This document shows, in pieces, positions 35,360 through 44,942 of a stretch of DNA of 64,000 nt. The first letter of the stretch is position 1; every line of letters starts with the position of its first letter. The DNA is from Cereibacter changlensis JA139 (GTDB lineage: Bacteria > Pseudomonadota > Alphaproteobacteria > Rhodobacterales > Rhodobacteraceae): NCBI RefSeq assembly GCF_003034985.1, contig NZ_PZKG01000008.1, positions 1-64,000 on the forward strand, in the 5' to 3' direction. The notes under the pieces are model-generated. The model ran no database searches. It saw only the letters and a list, made by a program, of their open reading frames with translations, and was not told the DNA's origin. The position numbers were made by a program, and so were the translations under genes.

Positions 35360-36862
35360 TCAATCCATCCGGCCGGTTTCCCGCAGGCGGATGTGCCAAG
35401 ATAGCGCTTCTTCCAGCACATGCGGGGTGTGGCCACCGCGCTGCACGGCGCGCTGGTAGTAATCCTGCAAGGCGTCGCGATACTGCGGGTGAACGCAGTT
35501 GGCGATGATCACCGCAGCCCGCTCGCGCGGAGCGAGGCCGCGCAGGTCGGCGAGGCCGATCTCGGTCACCAGGATATCCACGTCATGCTCGGTATGGTCG
35601 ACATGGCTCACCATCGGCACCACCGACGAGACATGCCCGTGCTTGGCCACCGATTTCGTCACGAAGACCGACAGATAGGCGTTGCGGGCGAAGTCGCCCG
35701 ATCCTCCGATGCCGTTCATCATGTTCGTGCCCATAACATGCGTCGAGTTCACGTTGCCGTAGATGTCGAACTCCAGCGCCGTGTTGATGCAGATGAGGCC
35801 GAGCCGCCGCACCACTTCCGGATGGTTCGAGATCTCCTGCGGCCGCAGGATCAGCTTCGGCTTGTACTCCGCCAGCCGTGGCAGCACCTGCCGGTACTTC
35901 TCCGCCGACAGGGTGATCGACGAGCCCGAGGCGAAGGTCATCTTGCCGGAATCGATCAGGTCGAAGGTCGAATCCTGCAGCACCTCGGAATACATCTTCA
36001 GCCCGTGGAACGGCGTGTCGAGAAAACCGTGCAGCACCGCATTGGCGATGGTGCCGATCCCGGCCTGCAAGGGTTGCAGCGTGTGGTCCAGCCGGCCCTG
36101 CGCCACCTCGTGCAGCAGGAACTCGCTCAGATGCCCGGCGATGGCCCGGGTGTCGGCATCGGGATCGAGGATGGTGGAGGAGCTGTCGAGCTTTTCCGTC
36201 ACCACGATGGCGGCGATCTTCTCCGGCGGGATCGGGATGAACGGCAGGCCGATCCGGCTTTCCGGGGTCACCACGGGAATCGGCATCCGGTTCGGCCGGT
36301 AGGTCGGGATGTAGATGTCGTGCAGGCCCTCCAGCCCGGCAGGCTGGTTCAGGTTGATCTCGACGATCACCTTCTCGGCGAGGATGGCGAAACTGGCCGA
36401 GTTGCCGACCGAGGTGGTGGGCACGATGCCGCCGGTCTCGGTGATCGCCACGGCCTCGATCACCGCCACATCCACCGCCGGGATCTGCCGGGTGCGCAGT
36501 TGCTCCACCGTCTCCGACAGGTGTTGGTCGATGAACATCACCTCGCCGGCGTTGATCGCGCGGCGCAGCGCCGGATCGGACTGGAACGGGATGCGTCGCG
36601 ACAGCACATGCGCCTCGGCCAGCGTCTTGTCGAGATCGTTGCCGAGGCTCGCCCCGGTCATCAGCGTGATCTTCAGCGGCTCGGTCTTCGCCCGTTCGGC
36701 CAGCGCCATCGGCACCGCCTTGGCTTCGCCCGCCCGGGTGAAGCCGCTCATCCCAACCACCATGCCGTCACGGATATGGGCCGCCGCCGCCTCCGCCGAA
36801 ACCACCCGCTGCCGCAGTCCCGGATGCCGGATGCGCTCGTCTGCATTGATGGTCACACTCAT
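35360..36862 (-). CDS. Acetyl-CoA hydrolase/transferase family CoA-transferase
   Basis: 500 residues, the size of succinyl-CoA:acetate CoA-transferases (Cat1, AarC, ScpC). MSGFTRAGEAKAVP is the N-terminal block, YSEVLQDS holds the probable catalytic Glu293 (matching the AarC position), and EFDIYGNVNSTHVMG is the conserved C-terminal block. It moves CoA between carboxylic acids such as succinate and acetate. It stands alone, on the minus strand, between two scars. It could process acids made by the BKACE cassette, but no operon links them. ATG at 36862 is preceded by AGGAGGATG. Confidence 0.86.
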   Translation of the reverse strand: MSVTINADERIRHPGLRQRVVSAEAAAAHIRDGMVVGMSGFTRAGEAKAVPMALAERAKTEPLKITLMTGASLGNDLDKTLAEAHVLSRRIPFQSDPALRRAINAGEVMFIDQHLSETVEQLRTRQIPAVDVAVIEAVAITETGGIVPTTSVGNSASFAILAEKVIVEINLNQPAGLEGLHDIYIPTYRPNRMPIPVVTPESRIGLPFIPIPPEKIAAIVVTEKLDSSSTILDPDADTRAIAGHLSEFLLHEVAQGRLDHTLQPLQAGIGTIANAVLHGFLDTPFHGLKMYSEVLQDSTFDLIDSGKMTFASGSSITLSAEKYRQVLPRLAEYKPKLILRPQEISNHPEVVRRLGLICINTALEFDIYGNVNSTHVMGTNMMNGIGGSGDFARNAYLSVFVTKSVAKHGHVSSVVPMVSHVDHTEHDVDILVTEIGLADLRGLAPRERAAVIIANCVHPQYRDALQDYYQRAVQRGGHTPHVLEEALSWHIRLRETGRMD

Positions 36863-37004
36863 CCTCCTCTAGAATCCTCCGCAGTCGCGCGACTGTGGAA
36901 GCGCCGCGCGCCGACCACAACCGGGGATGCCGCGTCAGGCGGGATCGGCAGACCGGGTATGCAGGGGCTGCATGGCCGGTCCATGGCCAGACGCCGCCGC
37001 CCCT
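36863..37004. promoter_or_regulatory. Upstream region of the CoA-transferase gene
   Basis: On the minus strand a clear AGGAGG lies just ahead of the start codon at 36862. No further gene is recognisable here; a promoter for the CoA-transferase is expected in this stretch, but no clear -10/-35 pair stands out. Confidence 0.3.
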
Positions 37005-37157
37005 GAAGTCGGTCTCGATCTGCCGCCGCACGAGACTGGCCGAGGGGCCTTGGCATCGGGGCGCAGGCACAGCCCGCGCTCATCGACAAAAGCCCGCATC
37101 CGGGCAAGGTTGCGCTGCAGCGCCGCCATGTCGCCCGTGCCGGGTCTGCACCTCGTC
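37005..37157 (-). pseudogene. Fragment of a D-threonine aldolase/DSD1-type gene
   Basis: On the minus strand DEVQT is followed, after a shift, by MAALQRNLARMRAFVDERGL, then LRPDAKAPR and, in another frame, VRRQIET. This matches the N-terminus of D-threonine aldolase/alanine-racemase-fold enzymes (D-E-V-x-T-P-x-L-V-V-D-x-x-A-L-x-x-N-I, L-R-P-H-A-K, R-R-Q-x-x-x-G), with the PLP lysine region degraded. It is truncated and frame-shifted. Confidence 0.5.
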
Positions 37158-37207
37158 CCGCCGCATGCCGGGGGGAGGGCGGCCGCCGGCAGTGGGTGAG
37201 CTCGCCG

Positions 37208-37987
37208 CTACCGGTCCGAAAACGTCAACGCCGTCTGCGGCAGCACATAGGGCAGGTCGCGCGGCGCCGTGTTCACTCGCAGCGGCAGGCCGTAGACCTG
37301 CGACAGCAGCCCGTCGTCGAACACCTGCGCCGGACTCCCTGCGCCCGCCACCCGCCCGCGCGACATCAGCACCACCTGCTGCGCGAACATCGCCGTCAGG
37401 TTCAGGTCGTGCATCACGGCCAGCACCCCGCCGCCAGAGGCGGCGAAGCCCTGCGCCAGCTGCATGACCTGCAGCTGATGGCCGATGTCGAGGCTCGAGA
37501 CCGGCTCGTCGAGGAAGAGCCAGCGCTGGCCTTCGGGGCCCGCGGGCGCGCCGACCTGGGCAAGCATCCGGGCGAGATGCACCCGCTGCTGCTCCCCGCC
37601 GGACAGTTCCTGATAGAGCCGCCCGGCATAGCCCTCCAGATCGACCTGCCGCAGCGCTTGATGCGCCAGCGAAGCGTCTTCCCTGCGCAGGAGTCCCAGC
37701 CGGACGACCTCCAGAACCGTGAAGGGAAAGGACAGGCTGGTCGCCTGCTGCAACACGCCCCGGCGCAGCGCCAGCTCGGCTACGGGGATCCCGGCGATCT
37801 CCTGCCCGTCCAGCGTGGCGCTTCCGGCATAGGGCAGATCGCCCGCCAGCGCCCGCAGCAGGGTGGTCTTGCCCGACCCGTTCGGGCCGACGATGGCCGT
37901 CAGCTCTCCGGCTGGGGCGAGGAGGCGGATGTCGTGCAGCACCGGGCGGCGGCCCAATGAGACGCAGAAATCCCGGGTCTCGATCAT
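37208..37987 (-). CDS. hmuV: Haemin ABC transporter ATPase
   Basis: 259 residues from the ATG at 37987, which overlaps the HmuU stop (ATGA); an upstream ATG at 38026 lies within hmuU and is unlikely. Walker A GPNGSGKTT, Q-loop LQQATSLSFP, signature LSGGEQQRV, Walker B WLFLDEPVSSLD, switch region MHDLNLT. It drives haem import through HmuU. Last gene of the minus-strand operon hmuSTUV. Confidence 0.92.
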   Translation of the reverse strand: MIETRDFCVSLGRRPVLHDIRLLAPAGELTAIVGPNGSGKTTLLRALAGDLPYAGSATLDGQEIAGIPVAELALRRGVLQQATSLSFPFTVLEVVRLGLLRREDASLAHQALRQVDLEGYAGRLYQELSGGEQQRVHLARMLAQVGAPAGPEGQRWLFLDEPVSSLDIGHQLQVMQLAQGFAASGGGVLAVMHDLNLTAMFAQQVVLMSRGRVAGAGSPAQVFDDGLLSQVYGLPLRVNTAPRDLPYVLPQTALTFSDR

Positions 37988-39048
37988 TGCAGATCCAGCC
38001 CGTAGCCCTGTCGCAGCAGGATCCACAGGAAGACCGGCGCGCCGATCACCGCCGTCAGGATGCCGATCGGCATTTCGGCGGGGGCCACGATCAGCCGCGC
38101 CACCACATCCGCGCCCACCAGCAGCGCCGCCCCGAGCAGCGCCGCGTTCGGCAACAGGAAGCGGTGGTCCGGCCCGGTCGCCAGCCGCAACAGATGCGGC
38201 ACGACGATGCCGATGAAGCCGATCCCGCCCGCCATCGCCACCGACGCGCCAGTGGCCGAGGCGACGCCCAGCACGGCCAGCCGCTTCACCCGCTGCACCG
38301 GGATGCCCAGATGCCGCGCCGCGGCCTCGCCAAGCGCCAGCGCGTTCAGCCCCCGCGCCATCAGCGGCGCCAGAAGCAGCACCGGCAGGATCAGGGGCAG
38401 CGCCGCGCCGACCTTCCGCCAGCTGGCCCCGGCCAGCGAGCCCATCGACCAGAAGGTCAGATCGCGCAGTTGCTGGTCATCGGCAAGATAGGTCAGGAGG
38501 CCCCGCGCCGCCTCAGCCAGCGCGCCGAAGGCCAGCCCGCCCAGCAGCATGGTCGCGACCGAGGTCTGTCCCCCTCGCGTCGCCGTGCGGTAGAGCAGCA
38601 CCGTCATCGCCCATCCGCCCGCGAAGGCCGCGAGCGGCACCAGCCAGAGCGTCGGCAGGACGGCCGGCAGCCACGGCCCCAGCACGATGGCCAGCGCCGC
38701 GCCCAGCCCGGCGCCGGAGCCGACACCGACGATGCCCGGATCGGCCAGCGGGTTGCGGAACAGCCCCTGCATCAGCACGCCCGACACGGCGAGCGCCGCC
38801 CCCACCAGAAGCCCCATCGCCAGCCGCGGCAGCCGGATGCCCCAGAGGATCAGCCGGTCACGCGCCTCGATCTCCTGCCCGCGCAGCAGATCCTGCAGCA
38901 CATGCGGCAGCGACACCCCGGAGGCGCCGCTGCCGATCGACAGTATCGACATCGCCGCAACGAGCAGCAGGAGCAGGCCGAGCGTAGTGGTCGCCCGCCC
39001 GCTGCGGTCGCCGGCAGGGGCGTGGCGGGTGAGAAGACCCCCGGTCAT
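37984..39048 (-). CDS. hmuU: Haemin ABC transporter permease
   Basis: 354 residues from ATG 39048, one base after the hmuT stop. FecCD-type permease with about ten membrane segments. IRLPRLAMGLLVGAALAVSG and MQGLFRNPLADPGIVGVG are the family blocks near the N-terminus, and GFIGIVVPHLLR is the C-terminal one. It forms the inner-membrane channel for haem. Confidence 0.92.
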   Translation of the reverse strand: MTGGLLTRHAPAGDRSGRATTTLGLLLLLVAAMSILSIGSGASGVSLPHVLQDLLRGQEIEARDRLILWGIRLPRLAMGLLVGAALAVSGVLMQGLFRNPLADPGIVGVGSGAGLGAALAIVLGPWLPAVLPTLWLVPLAAFAGGWAMTVLLYRTATRGGQTSVATMLLGGLAFGALAEAARGLLTYLADDQQLRDLTFWSMGSLAGASWRKVGAALPLILPVLLLAPLMARGLNALALGEAAARHLGIPVQRVKRLAVLGVASATGASVAMAGGIGFIGIVVPHLLRLATGPDHRFLLPNAALLGAALLVGADVVARLIVAPAEMPIGILTAVIGAPVFLWILLRQGYGLDLQ

Positions 39049-39049
39049 C

Positions 39050-39877
39050 TCAGCGCGCGCCATAGAGGGCGGCATGAAGCTGCGCCGCGGCCTCGGGTGT
39101 GCGCGGGCCGAAGCCGAGCATCAACAGCCCGTCCATGCGGAGGATGTCGCCCGTCTTCACGGCAGGCGTCGCCGACAGCGCCGGGTGGGCGGTGATCTGC
39201 GCATCGGTGACGCTGCGGTCGCCCTCACGGTCCATCATCAGGATCGCATCGGGCGCCGCCGCCAGCACCGCCTCGTCGGTCATCTGCTTGTAGCCGGAAA
39301 AGCCTTCCGCCGCGTTGATGGCCCCCGCCAGTTCGAGGATGCCCTCCGCCGCGGTCTCCGCCGCGCCCGCCGTGACCCGCCCGCCGGTCAGCGACAGGAT
39401 GAAGAGCACCCGCTTGCGCTGCGGGACACTGGCCGCCCGGGCCTCGGCGCTCGCCAGCCCCTCGGCCACGCGCTGCGCCAGCGCTTCGCCCGCGTCCTCC
39501 TCGTCCAGCGCCGCGGCGACCACCCTGATCTTGTCCAGCACACCCGCCGGCGTGTGGTTCTCGGGCACGGTCACATAGTCGACGCCCGCCGCCTGCAGCA
39601 CGGCCACCGCCTCGCGCGGACCGGCGCCTTGCTCGGCCAAGATCAGATCCGGCGCGACCGACAGCACGCCTTCCGCCGACAGCGCCCGGACATAGCCGAC
39701 ATCGGGCAGGGCCGTCACCTCGGGCGGGAAGGTGGAGGTGGAGTCGCGCGCGACCAGTGAGCCGGTTCGGCCAAGGGCCGCGACGATCTCGGCGACCGAG
39801 CCGCCCAGCACGACGACCCGCTCGGCCGACAGGGCCGGAAACGGCAGCAGCGCCGCAAGCATCAGCGCGCGGATCAT
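39050..39877 (-). CDS. hmuT: Haemin periplasmic-binding protein
   Basis: 275 residues with a signal peptide ending about PALSA (residue 18). Cluster-A-type binding fold with GGSVAEIVAALG, DVGYVRALSAEGVLSVAPDLI shortened here to VGYVRALS and PDLILAE, and VKTGDILRMDG. It carries haem from the outer membrane receptor to HmuU. Overlaps hmuS by four bases. Confidence 0.9.
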   Translation of the reverse strand: MIRALMLAALLPFPALSAERVVVLGGSVAEIVAALGRTGSLVARDSTSTFPPEVTALPDVGYVRALSAEGVLSVAPDLILAEQGAGPREAVAVLQAAGVDYVTVPENHTPAGVLDKIRVVAAALDEEDAGEALAQRVAEGLASAEARAASVPQRKRVLFILSLTGGRVTAGAAETAAEGILELAGAINAAEGFSGYKQMTDEAVLAAAPDAILMMDREGDRSVTDAQITAHPALSATPAVKTGDILRMDGLLMLGFGPRTPEAAAQLHAALYGAR

Positions 39878-40902
39878 GCCGGCACGGCCTGCAACGCGGC
39901 CAGCCCCGCGACGAGCCCGTTCCAGTTATCCAGCCCGGCCTCGGTGCGCTGACCGAAGATCTGCAGGATCAACCCGCCCGCCGCATCGAAAGCCTCGACG
40001 CTGATCGCCATCCCGCGCTGGGTCGGCTTGGCCACCGCCCAGACCTCGGCGATCCGGTCGGCGCGCAGATGCAGGTTGAAGCGCGGGTCCATCACGTTGA
40101 TCCAGGGCCCCATCGGCACGATCCGTTCGATGGGCCCGCCGTGGATCTGGATGCAGCCCAGATTGCCGACGAAGATCATCAGCGGCACGGCCTGCGCCGC
40201 CGCCGCCTCCAGCACCCGGGTCACCGCCTCCGGGGCAAGCAGCCGGGCGTGTGGCGCGCCGACGATGCGATAGGCGCCGAGCCGGTTCATCTTCAGCTTG
40301 CGGGTCAGCTTCAGGAACTGATGCGTGTCGGTCATCGCCTCCCACTCCTGCCGCAGCTGCGACGCGCGGGCCGGATCGGCCTTTGCGGGCTCCACAGGCA
40401 GGCGGGGCGACAGCCGCAGATCCTCCTGCTGTTCGGGAAGCGCAAGCGCCGCGACCAGCCGCCCAAAGGCGGTCACATCCGACTCCGGCGTCAGATGCAC
40501 CTTGTGCACCGCGTCGCCCTGCGCGTCGAAGATCTGCAGGCTGCGCCTGTCGCCCTCTTCCAGCGCGAAGGCGTGGCGCCAGTGGGCGGGGAAAATGCGC
40601 AGGTCGATCTCCGCCCCCAGCACCATCGCGGCGTGGCCGCCGCTGTGGAAGTCGCTGTAGGTCCCGCGCCGCTCGTGGACGCAATGATCGTTGCGGGTCA
40701 GCGCCAGCACGTCGCCCAGATCGCCGATCAGCGGCATCAGCCGGTCGGGCTCCGAGACGATGGCCGTCGCGCCATGGCCGACATGGGCCGCGACCAGATC
40801 GGCCTCGGTCAGGCCCCGCGCTTCGGCGAAATCGCGGGGCCGGGCCTTGGGGTCTTCGGCGCGGAGCGCCCGGATATGGGAGGGGCTGAAACGCTCGGCC
40901 AT
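39874..40902 (-). CDS. hmuS: Haemin-degrading/transport factor
   Basis: 342 residues from ATG 40902. Tandem HemS/ChuX-like halves: the first with RNDHCVHERRGTYSDF, the second with GNLGCIQIHGGPIERI and MGPWINVMDPRFNLHLR, the conserved repeat ends of HmuS proteins. Cytoplasmic haem binding or breakdown. First gene of the minus-strand operon and divergent from the receptor gene. Confidence 0.9.
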   Translation of the reverse strand: MAERFSPSHIRALRAEDPKARPRDFAEARGLTEADLVAAHVGHGATAIVSEPDRLMPLIGDLGDVLALTRNDHCVHERRGTYSDFHSGGHAAMVLGAEIDLRIFPAHWRHAFALEEGDRRSLQIFDAQGDAVHKVHLTPESDVTAFGRLVAALALPEQQEDLRLSPRLPVEPAKADPARASQLRQEWEAMTDTHQFLKLTRKLKMNRLGAYRIVGAPHARLLAPEAVTRVLEAAAAQAVPLMIFVGNLGCIQIHGGPIERIVPMGPWINVMDPRFNLHLRADRIAEVWAVAKPTQRGMAISVEAFDAAGGLILQIFGQRTEAGLDNWNGLVAGLAALQAVPA

Positions 40903-41012
40903 GGTCGGTCCTTTCACGGCGGGTCGGTGCGACCCGGGGGATTAAAGACGCGTGACTGGCGCTGCGGGCGAGGGCCCCGGCTGGCGGCGTTGTGCGGAAG
41001 CACGGAGATTGT

Positions 41013-41027
41013 TGACTCTATCTGTCA
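41013..41027. promoter_or_regulatory. Dyad TGAC-N7-GTCA between hmuS and the haem receptor gene
   Basis: TGAC (41013-41016) and GTCA (41024-41027) form a symmetric site in the divergent region between hmuS (40902) and the receptor (41119). TTGACT at 41012-41017 could also be the -35 of the receptor promoter, so a bound protein would block it. An iron or haem regulator is likely from context; which one is not visible. Confidence 0.4.
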
Positions 41028-41118
41028 GGTTAAGTATCGCCTTCCGCATCGTCGATCAAGCCTCAACCGCATCGCCAGCGAGACTGCCAGCGCCCGTGCT
41101 CCTGCCCAAGGGTTCCGC

Positions 41119-43254
41119 ATGTCCACTGGTCTTCTCCCCGCGCCCCGCGCGCGCCTCTTCCTGTCCACCGCCGTGATCCTCGCCTGCGCCGGCCCTGCCG
41201 CGGCGCAGGAGGGCGAGGGCCCCATCACCCTGCTTGCCCGTCTCATCTTCGGCGCCGGGACCGAGCGCGTCGCTATCGACACGCCGCAGGCCGTCACCGT
41301 GATCGAGCAGGAAGACCTCGACCGCGAGCAGCCGCTGACCATCGGCGACCTCTTCGCCTCGGTTCCCGGGGTGCAGGCAGCCGGCGCCTCGGCGCGCATT
41401 GCGGGTCAGGCCTTCAACATCCGCGGCATCGGCAACACCGAACAGACCGCCAGCGAAGCCCGCATCGCCGTCACGGTGGACGGCGCGCCGAAGTTCTTCG
41501 AGCAATACCGCATGGGGTCGTTCTTCGGCGATCTGGAGCTGTTCAAGCGGGTCGAGGTGCTGCGCGGCCCCGCCTCCTCGACGCTCTACGGCTCGGGCGC
41601 CATCGGCGGCGCGGTGAACTTCACCACCAAGGACGCGTCGGATTTCCTCGCCCCGGGCAAGACCACGGCGCTCCGGTTCAAGACCGGCTACGACAGCAAC
41701 GGCAACGGCAAGCGGGCAGGGGTGATCTATGCCACCCGACCGACCGAGAACGCCGAACTCCTCGGTGCGTTGAACTGGTCTACCGGGCAGGACCAGCAGG
41801 ACGGCGACGGCACCGACATCGCCGGCACCGCCTATGACCGCTGGTCGGGGCTCGCCAAGGGCAGCTTCAGCTTCGGCGACGAGGGCGAGCAGTCGTTGAG
41901 CCTGTCGGTCTCGCGCAGCGACAGCGATCTCGACGACACCATCGTCGCGCAGACCGGCGGGGCGGCGGCGGCGGGCTTCGGCACCGCTGATCTCCACACG
42001 CTCGACGACACGTTCACCCTGACCTATCGGCACGGCTTCGCCGCCAATCCGCTGCTCGATATCACCGCGACGGCGTTCTGGACCGATACCGAGGTGAAGA
42101 AGGACGACTTCTCCTTCGGCTTCCTCTGCGCCCCGGGGCAGACCCAGGTGCTGTGCGAGTCGGATTTCGCCTATCGCACCAAGGGGGTGAAGCTCGAGAA
42201 CACCTCCGACCTCAGCAGCGGCGTCTGGGAGAATTACGTGACCACCGGCCTGCAACTGTCGGAGCAGGAACGCGTCGCCACCTCGTCGCAGGGCGCGCTG
42301 GCCTTCCACCCCGAGGGCACGGACCGGCGGCTGGGCCTCTATGCGCAGGGCGAGTTCACCTGGAACAACCGGCTGACGCTGATCCCCGGCCTGCGCATCG
42401 ACATGGGCGACATCACCCCGAGCGACGCGGCGGCGGCCGCCGGAGGCAGGAACCAGTCGGAGACCTCTGTCTCGCCGAAGCTGGCGGCGATGTACCGGAT
42501 CGACGACAGCTGGTCGATCTTCGGATCGCTGGCGCGGACCGAGCGGATGCCGACGCTGGACGAGCTCTATTCCACCGAAGGCCCGGCTTCCCGCGGCCCC
42601 GGTCTGATCGCCGTGCCGCGCACCGCCAGCCTCGATCTGGAGAAGGAGGAGGCCGAGACCATCGAGCTCGGCTTCACCTTCCAGCGCGACGGGCTGATTT
42701 CCGGCGACGACAGCCTGAAGCTGAAGGCGACCGCCTTCCGCAACGATGTGACCAACCTGATCGCCACGACCGACCGCCCCATCGTGCCGGTCGGCACGCC
42801 GGGATCGGTGGCCTATTACTCCAACGTCGATGAAGCCGAGATCTGGGGGGCGGAACTGGAGGCCGCCTATGACGCCGAGGCGTGGTTCGCGCAGCTGGCC
42901 TATTCCAATGTCCATTCGCGCGACGGCGAGACCGGCCTGACCTTGGCCGACACGCCCGCAGAGAATGTGGCCATCACCCTTGGCCGCAAGCTTCCGGCGC
43001 GGAACCTGACCCTTGCCTGGCGGGCGAGCTATTTCGACGCAATCACCACCTCCTCGGCGGCGACCAGCGCAGGCAGCTACGACACGCATGACGTCTTCCT
43101 GACCTGGACGCCCGAGGACGGCGCCTTCGGCGGCTTCTCCCTGAACGCGGGCATCGACAACCTGTTCGACGCGACCTACCGCAACAATCTGGTGCAGGAC
43201 AACGCGACCGGCCGGTCGTTCCACATCTCGCTGGCGAAGACGCTGGACTGGTAA
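41119..43254 (+). CDS. hmuR: TonB-dependent haem receptor
   Basis: 711 residues from ATG 41119, with a signal peptide ending near GPAAAQ. The plug domain (about 45-160) has [14 protein letters not shown] (TonB-box region not clear), FNIRGIGN, and [20 protein letters not shown]. The rest is a beta barrel ending [10 protein letters not shown] and the aromatic-terminated LAKTLDW, as outer-membrane proteins do. [11 protein letters not shown] resembles the FRAP/NPNL haem-binding region of haem receptors. Paired with hmuSTUV, haem is the most likely ligand. A far longer open frame upstream is only antisense reading across hmuS and is rejected. Confidence 0.9.
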   Translation: MSTGLLPAPRARLFLSTAVILACAGPAAAQEGEGPITLLARLIFGAGTERVAIDTPQAVTVIEQEDLDREQPLTIGDLFASVPGVQAAGASARIAGQAFNIRGIGNTEQTASEARIAVTVDGAPKFFEQYRMGSFFGDLELFKRVEVLRGPASSTLYGSGAIGGAVNFTTKDASDFLAPGKTTALRFKTGYDSNGNGKRAGVIYATRPTENAELLGALNWSTGQDQQDGDGTDIAGTAYDRWSGLAKGSFSFGDEGEQSLSLSVSRSDSDLDDTIVAQTGGAAAAGFGTADLHTLDDTFTLTYRHGFAANPLLDITATAFWTDTEVKKDDFSFGFLCAPGQTQVLCESDFAYRTKGVKLENTSDLSSGVWENYVTTGLQLSEQERVATSSQGALAFHPEGTDRRLGLYAQGEFTWNNRLTLIPGLRIDMGDITPSDAAAAAGGRNQSETSVSPKLAAMYRIDDSWSIFGSLARTERMPTLDELYSTEGPASRGPGLIAVPRTASLDLEKEEAETIELGFTFQRDGLISGDDSLKLKATAFRNDVTNLIATTDRPIVPVGTPGSVAYYSNVDEAEIWGAELEAAYDAEAWFAQLAYSNVHSRDGETGLTLADTPAENVAITLGRKLPARNLTLAWRASYFDAITTSSAATSAGSYDTHDVFLTWTPEDGAFGGFSLNAGIDNLFDATYRNNLVQDNATGRSFHISLAKTLDW

Positions 43255-43586
43255 GGCGTTGTGGCTTTGGGAGGGGGCGAGGGGCGCATGCAGGAGTGCG
43301 CCCACCGCCTCGGATCGGGGCCTCAGCCCGCAGACCTCTTCAGCAGGCTGCTGGAGAACCCGCGTCGGTCGATGTTCCGCTGACAAAACACCGCAGGGAA
43401 CTGCCGTGCGGGAAGCGGGAATGTCGCGGCATCCCCCTGCAGGACGCTGCGCAGGATGGCGATCAGAAGTGGTATGTTTTTTCTGCTCCCGGGGAATTTT
43501 TCGATGTGCCTGCGGCAAGGGATTTACATTGCCCATTGCGGCGTGTTGATCGTGATCTGTTGGGAATGTCGGGTCGAGGAACCATC
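43255..43586. other. Intergenic stretch before the polyol cassette
   Basis: About 330 bases with no recognisable gene. It contains AT-rich patches at 43475-43540 (GGTATGTTTTTTCTG, GGAATTTTTCGATG, GATTTACATTG) that could hold the promoter of the xylitol-type dehydrogenase. GTCGAGGAACC lies just before the start codon. Confidence 0.35.
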
Positions 43587-44630
43587 ATGGCAATGTCACT
43601 GGTACTGGAGAAGAAGGGCTGCTTGGCGCTTCGCTCCATCGATGCGGTCCCGGAGCTGACCGCGACGGACGTCCGTATCGCGGTCAGGACCGTGGGAATA
43701 TGCGGATCGGATGTCCATTATTACACCCACGGCAAGATCGGCCCCTTCGTGGTGGAGCAGCCGATGGTGTTGGGCCATGAGGCCTCGGGTGTCGTCATCG
43801 CGGTCGGTCGTGACGTGACCCATCTGAAGGTCGGCGACCGCGTCTGCATGGAGCCCGGCATACCGGATCCGACGTCCCGCGCCTCCAAGCTGGGGATCTA
43901 CAACGTCGATCCCTCGGTGCGGTTCTGGGCGACCCCGCCGATCCATGGCTGTCTGACGCCTGAGGTCGTCCATCCGGCGGCATTCACCTATGTGCTGCCC
44001 GAGTCCGTGTCCTTTGCCGAAGGGGCCATGGTCGAGCCCTTTGCCATCGGCATGCAGGCCGCCTCCCGCGCCCGCATCCAGCCGGGCGACATCGCGCTTG
44101 TGACCGGGGCCGGCCCCATCGGGATGATGACCGCGCTTGCGGCGCTGGCCGGGGGCTGCGCGAAGGTCTTCGTGTCGGACCTGGCGCAGCCCAAGCTCGA
44201 CATCATCGGCGCCTATCCGGGGATTGAGACGATCAACATCCGCAATACCTCCGCCGCGACGGCCATCGCCGATGCGACGGGCGGCTGGGGAGCGGATGTG
44301 GTGTTCGAATGCTCGGGCGCGGCGCCTGCCATTCTGGGTCTGCCCCAGCTGGCCCGTCCGGGCGGCGCGGTGGTTCTGGTCGGCATGCCGGTCGATCCGG
44401 TCCCGGTCGATATCGTCGGGCTTCAGGCGAAGGAGCTGCGGATCGAAACCGTTTTCCGCTACGCCAACATGTACGACCGGGCGATCGCGCTGATCGCGGC
44501 GGGCAAGGTGGATCTGAAGCCGCTGATCTCCGCCACGCTGCCGTTTGCAGACAGCATCGCGGCATTCGATCGCGCCGTCGAGGCGCGGGACACCGACGTC
44601 AAGATCCAGATCGAGATGCCCGAGAGCTGA
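43587..44630 (+). CDS. Xylitol/L-iditol-type polyol dehydrogenase (MDR family)
   Basis: 347 residues from ATG 43587 (ATG at 43593 also possible). Catalytic zinc ligands Cys39 (GICGSD) and His64-Glu65 (GHEASG), with Glu150 (MVEPFAIG) as further ligand. The structural-zinc loop has no cysteines ([20 protein letters not shown]), as in xylitol and some sorbitol dehydrogenases. Rossmann GAGPIGMM. It oxidises xylitol or a related polyol to the 2-ketose with NAD. A terminator follows and an AraC gene lies 312 bases on, so it is a separate transcript of the same cassette. Confidence 0.85.
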   Translation: MAMSLVLEKKGCLALRSIDAVPELTATDVRIAVRTVGICGSDVHYYTHGKIGPFVVEQPMVLGHEASGVVIAVGRDVTHLKVGDRVCMEPGIPDPTSRASKLGIYNVDPSVRFWATPPIHGCLTPEVVHPAAFTYVLPESVSFAEGAMVEPFAIGMQAASRARIQPGDIALVTGAGPIGMMTALAALAGGCAKVFVSDLAQPKLDIIGAYPGIETINIRNTSAATAIADATGGWGADVVFECSGAAPAILGLPQLARPGGAVVLVGMPVDPVPVDIVGLQAKELRIETVFRYANMYDRAIALIAAGKVDLKPLISATLPFADSIAAFDRAVEARDTDVKIQIEMPES

Positions 44631-44677
44631 TCGCGGGTGAGCGAAAAGTATAGGCCCGCACTGGGCTGATTATGGAA

Positions 44678-44706
44678 GGCCGCATCCGCTTCGGATGCGG
44701 CCTTTT
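44678..44706 (+). terminator. Intrinsic terminator after the polyol dehydrogenase
   Basis: GGCCGCATCCG (44678-44688) pairs with CGGATGCGGCC (44692-44702), loop CTT, followed by TTTT. A perfect 11-pair stem with a T-run, 48 bases after the stop codon. Confidence 0.88.
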
Positions 44707-44942
44707 CCGTCATTCCCCGCGGAGCTTCAGCCTGCTATGCTGCATGGCAGCAATCTGGCTTCGTGTTGACGGCGGGCCGGTGCTGGCCGTTGATGAATAT
44801 CACGCGTCCGGCGTCAAAAAAGTATCAGAACTTTTCCCGTGCCGTCGTGGCTGCACCCGCTGATCCATGTTAATTGTAGGGCAGTGCCTGGAGGAGCCGG
44901 CGTCGTCTTGACGACCCGTGCTGGCGCGGAAAGGGGGAGGAT

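Noticed and set aside
36863-37207. Small open frames between the CoA-transferase and hmuV as real genes
   Set aside because: They fit a broken D-threonine-aldolase-like sequence in shifting frames better than any intact small gene.
39757-41118. Very long plus-strand open frame that would extend the haem receptor to over 1100 residues
   Set aside because: The extra part is antisense to hmuS and hmuT, has no signal peptide or domain, and the receptor has a good signal peptide at 41119.
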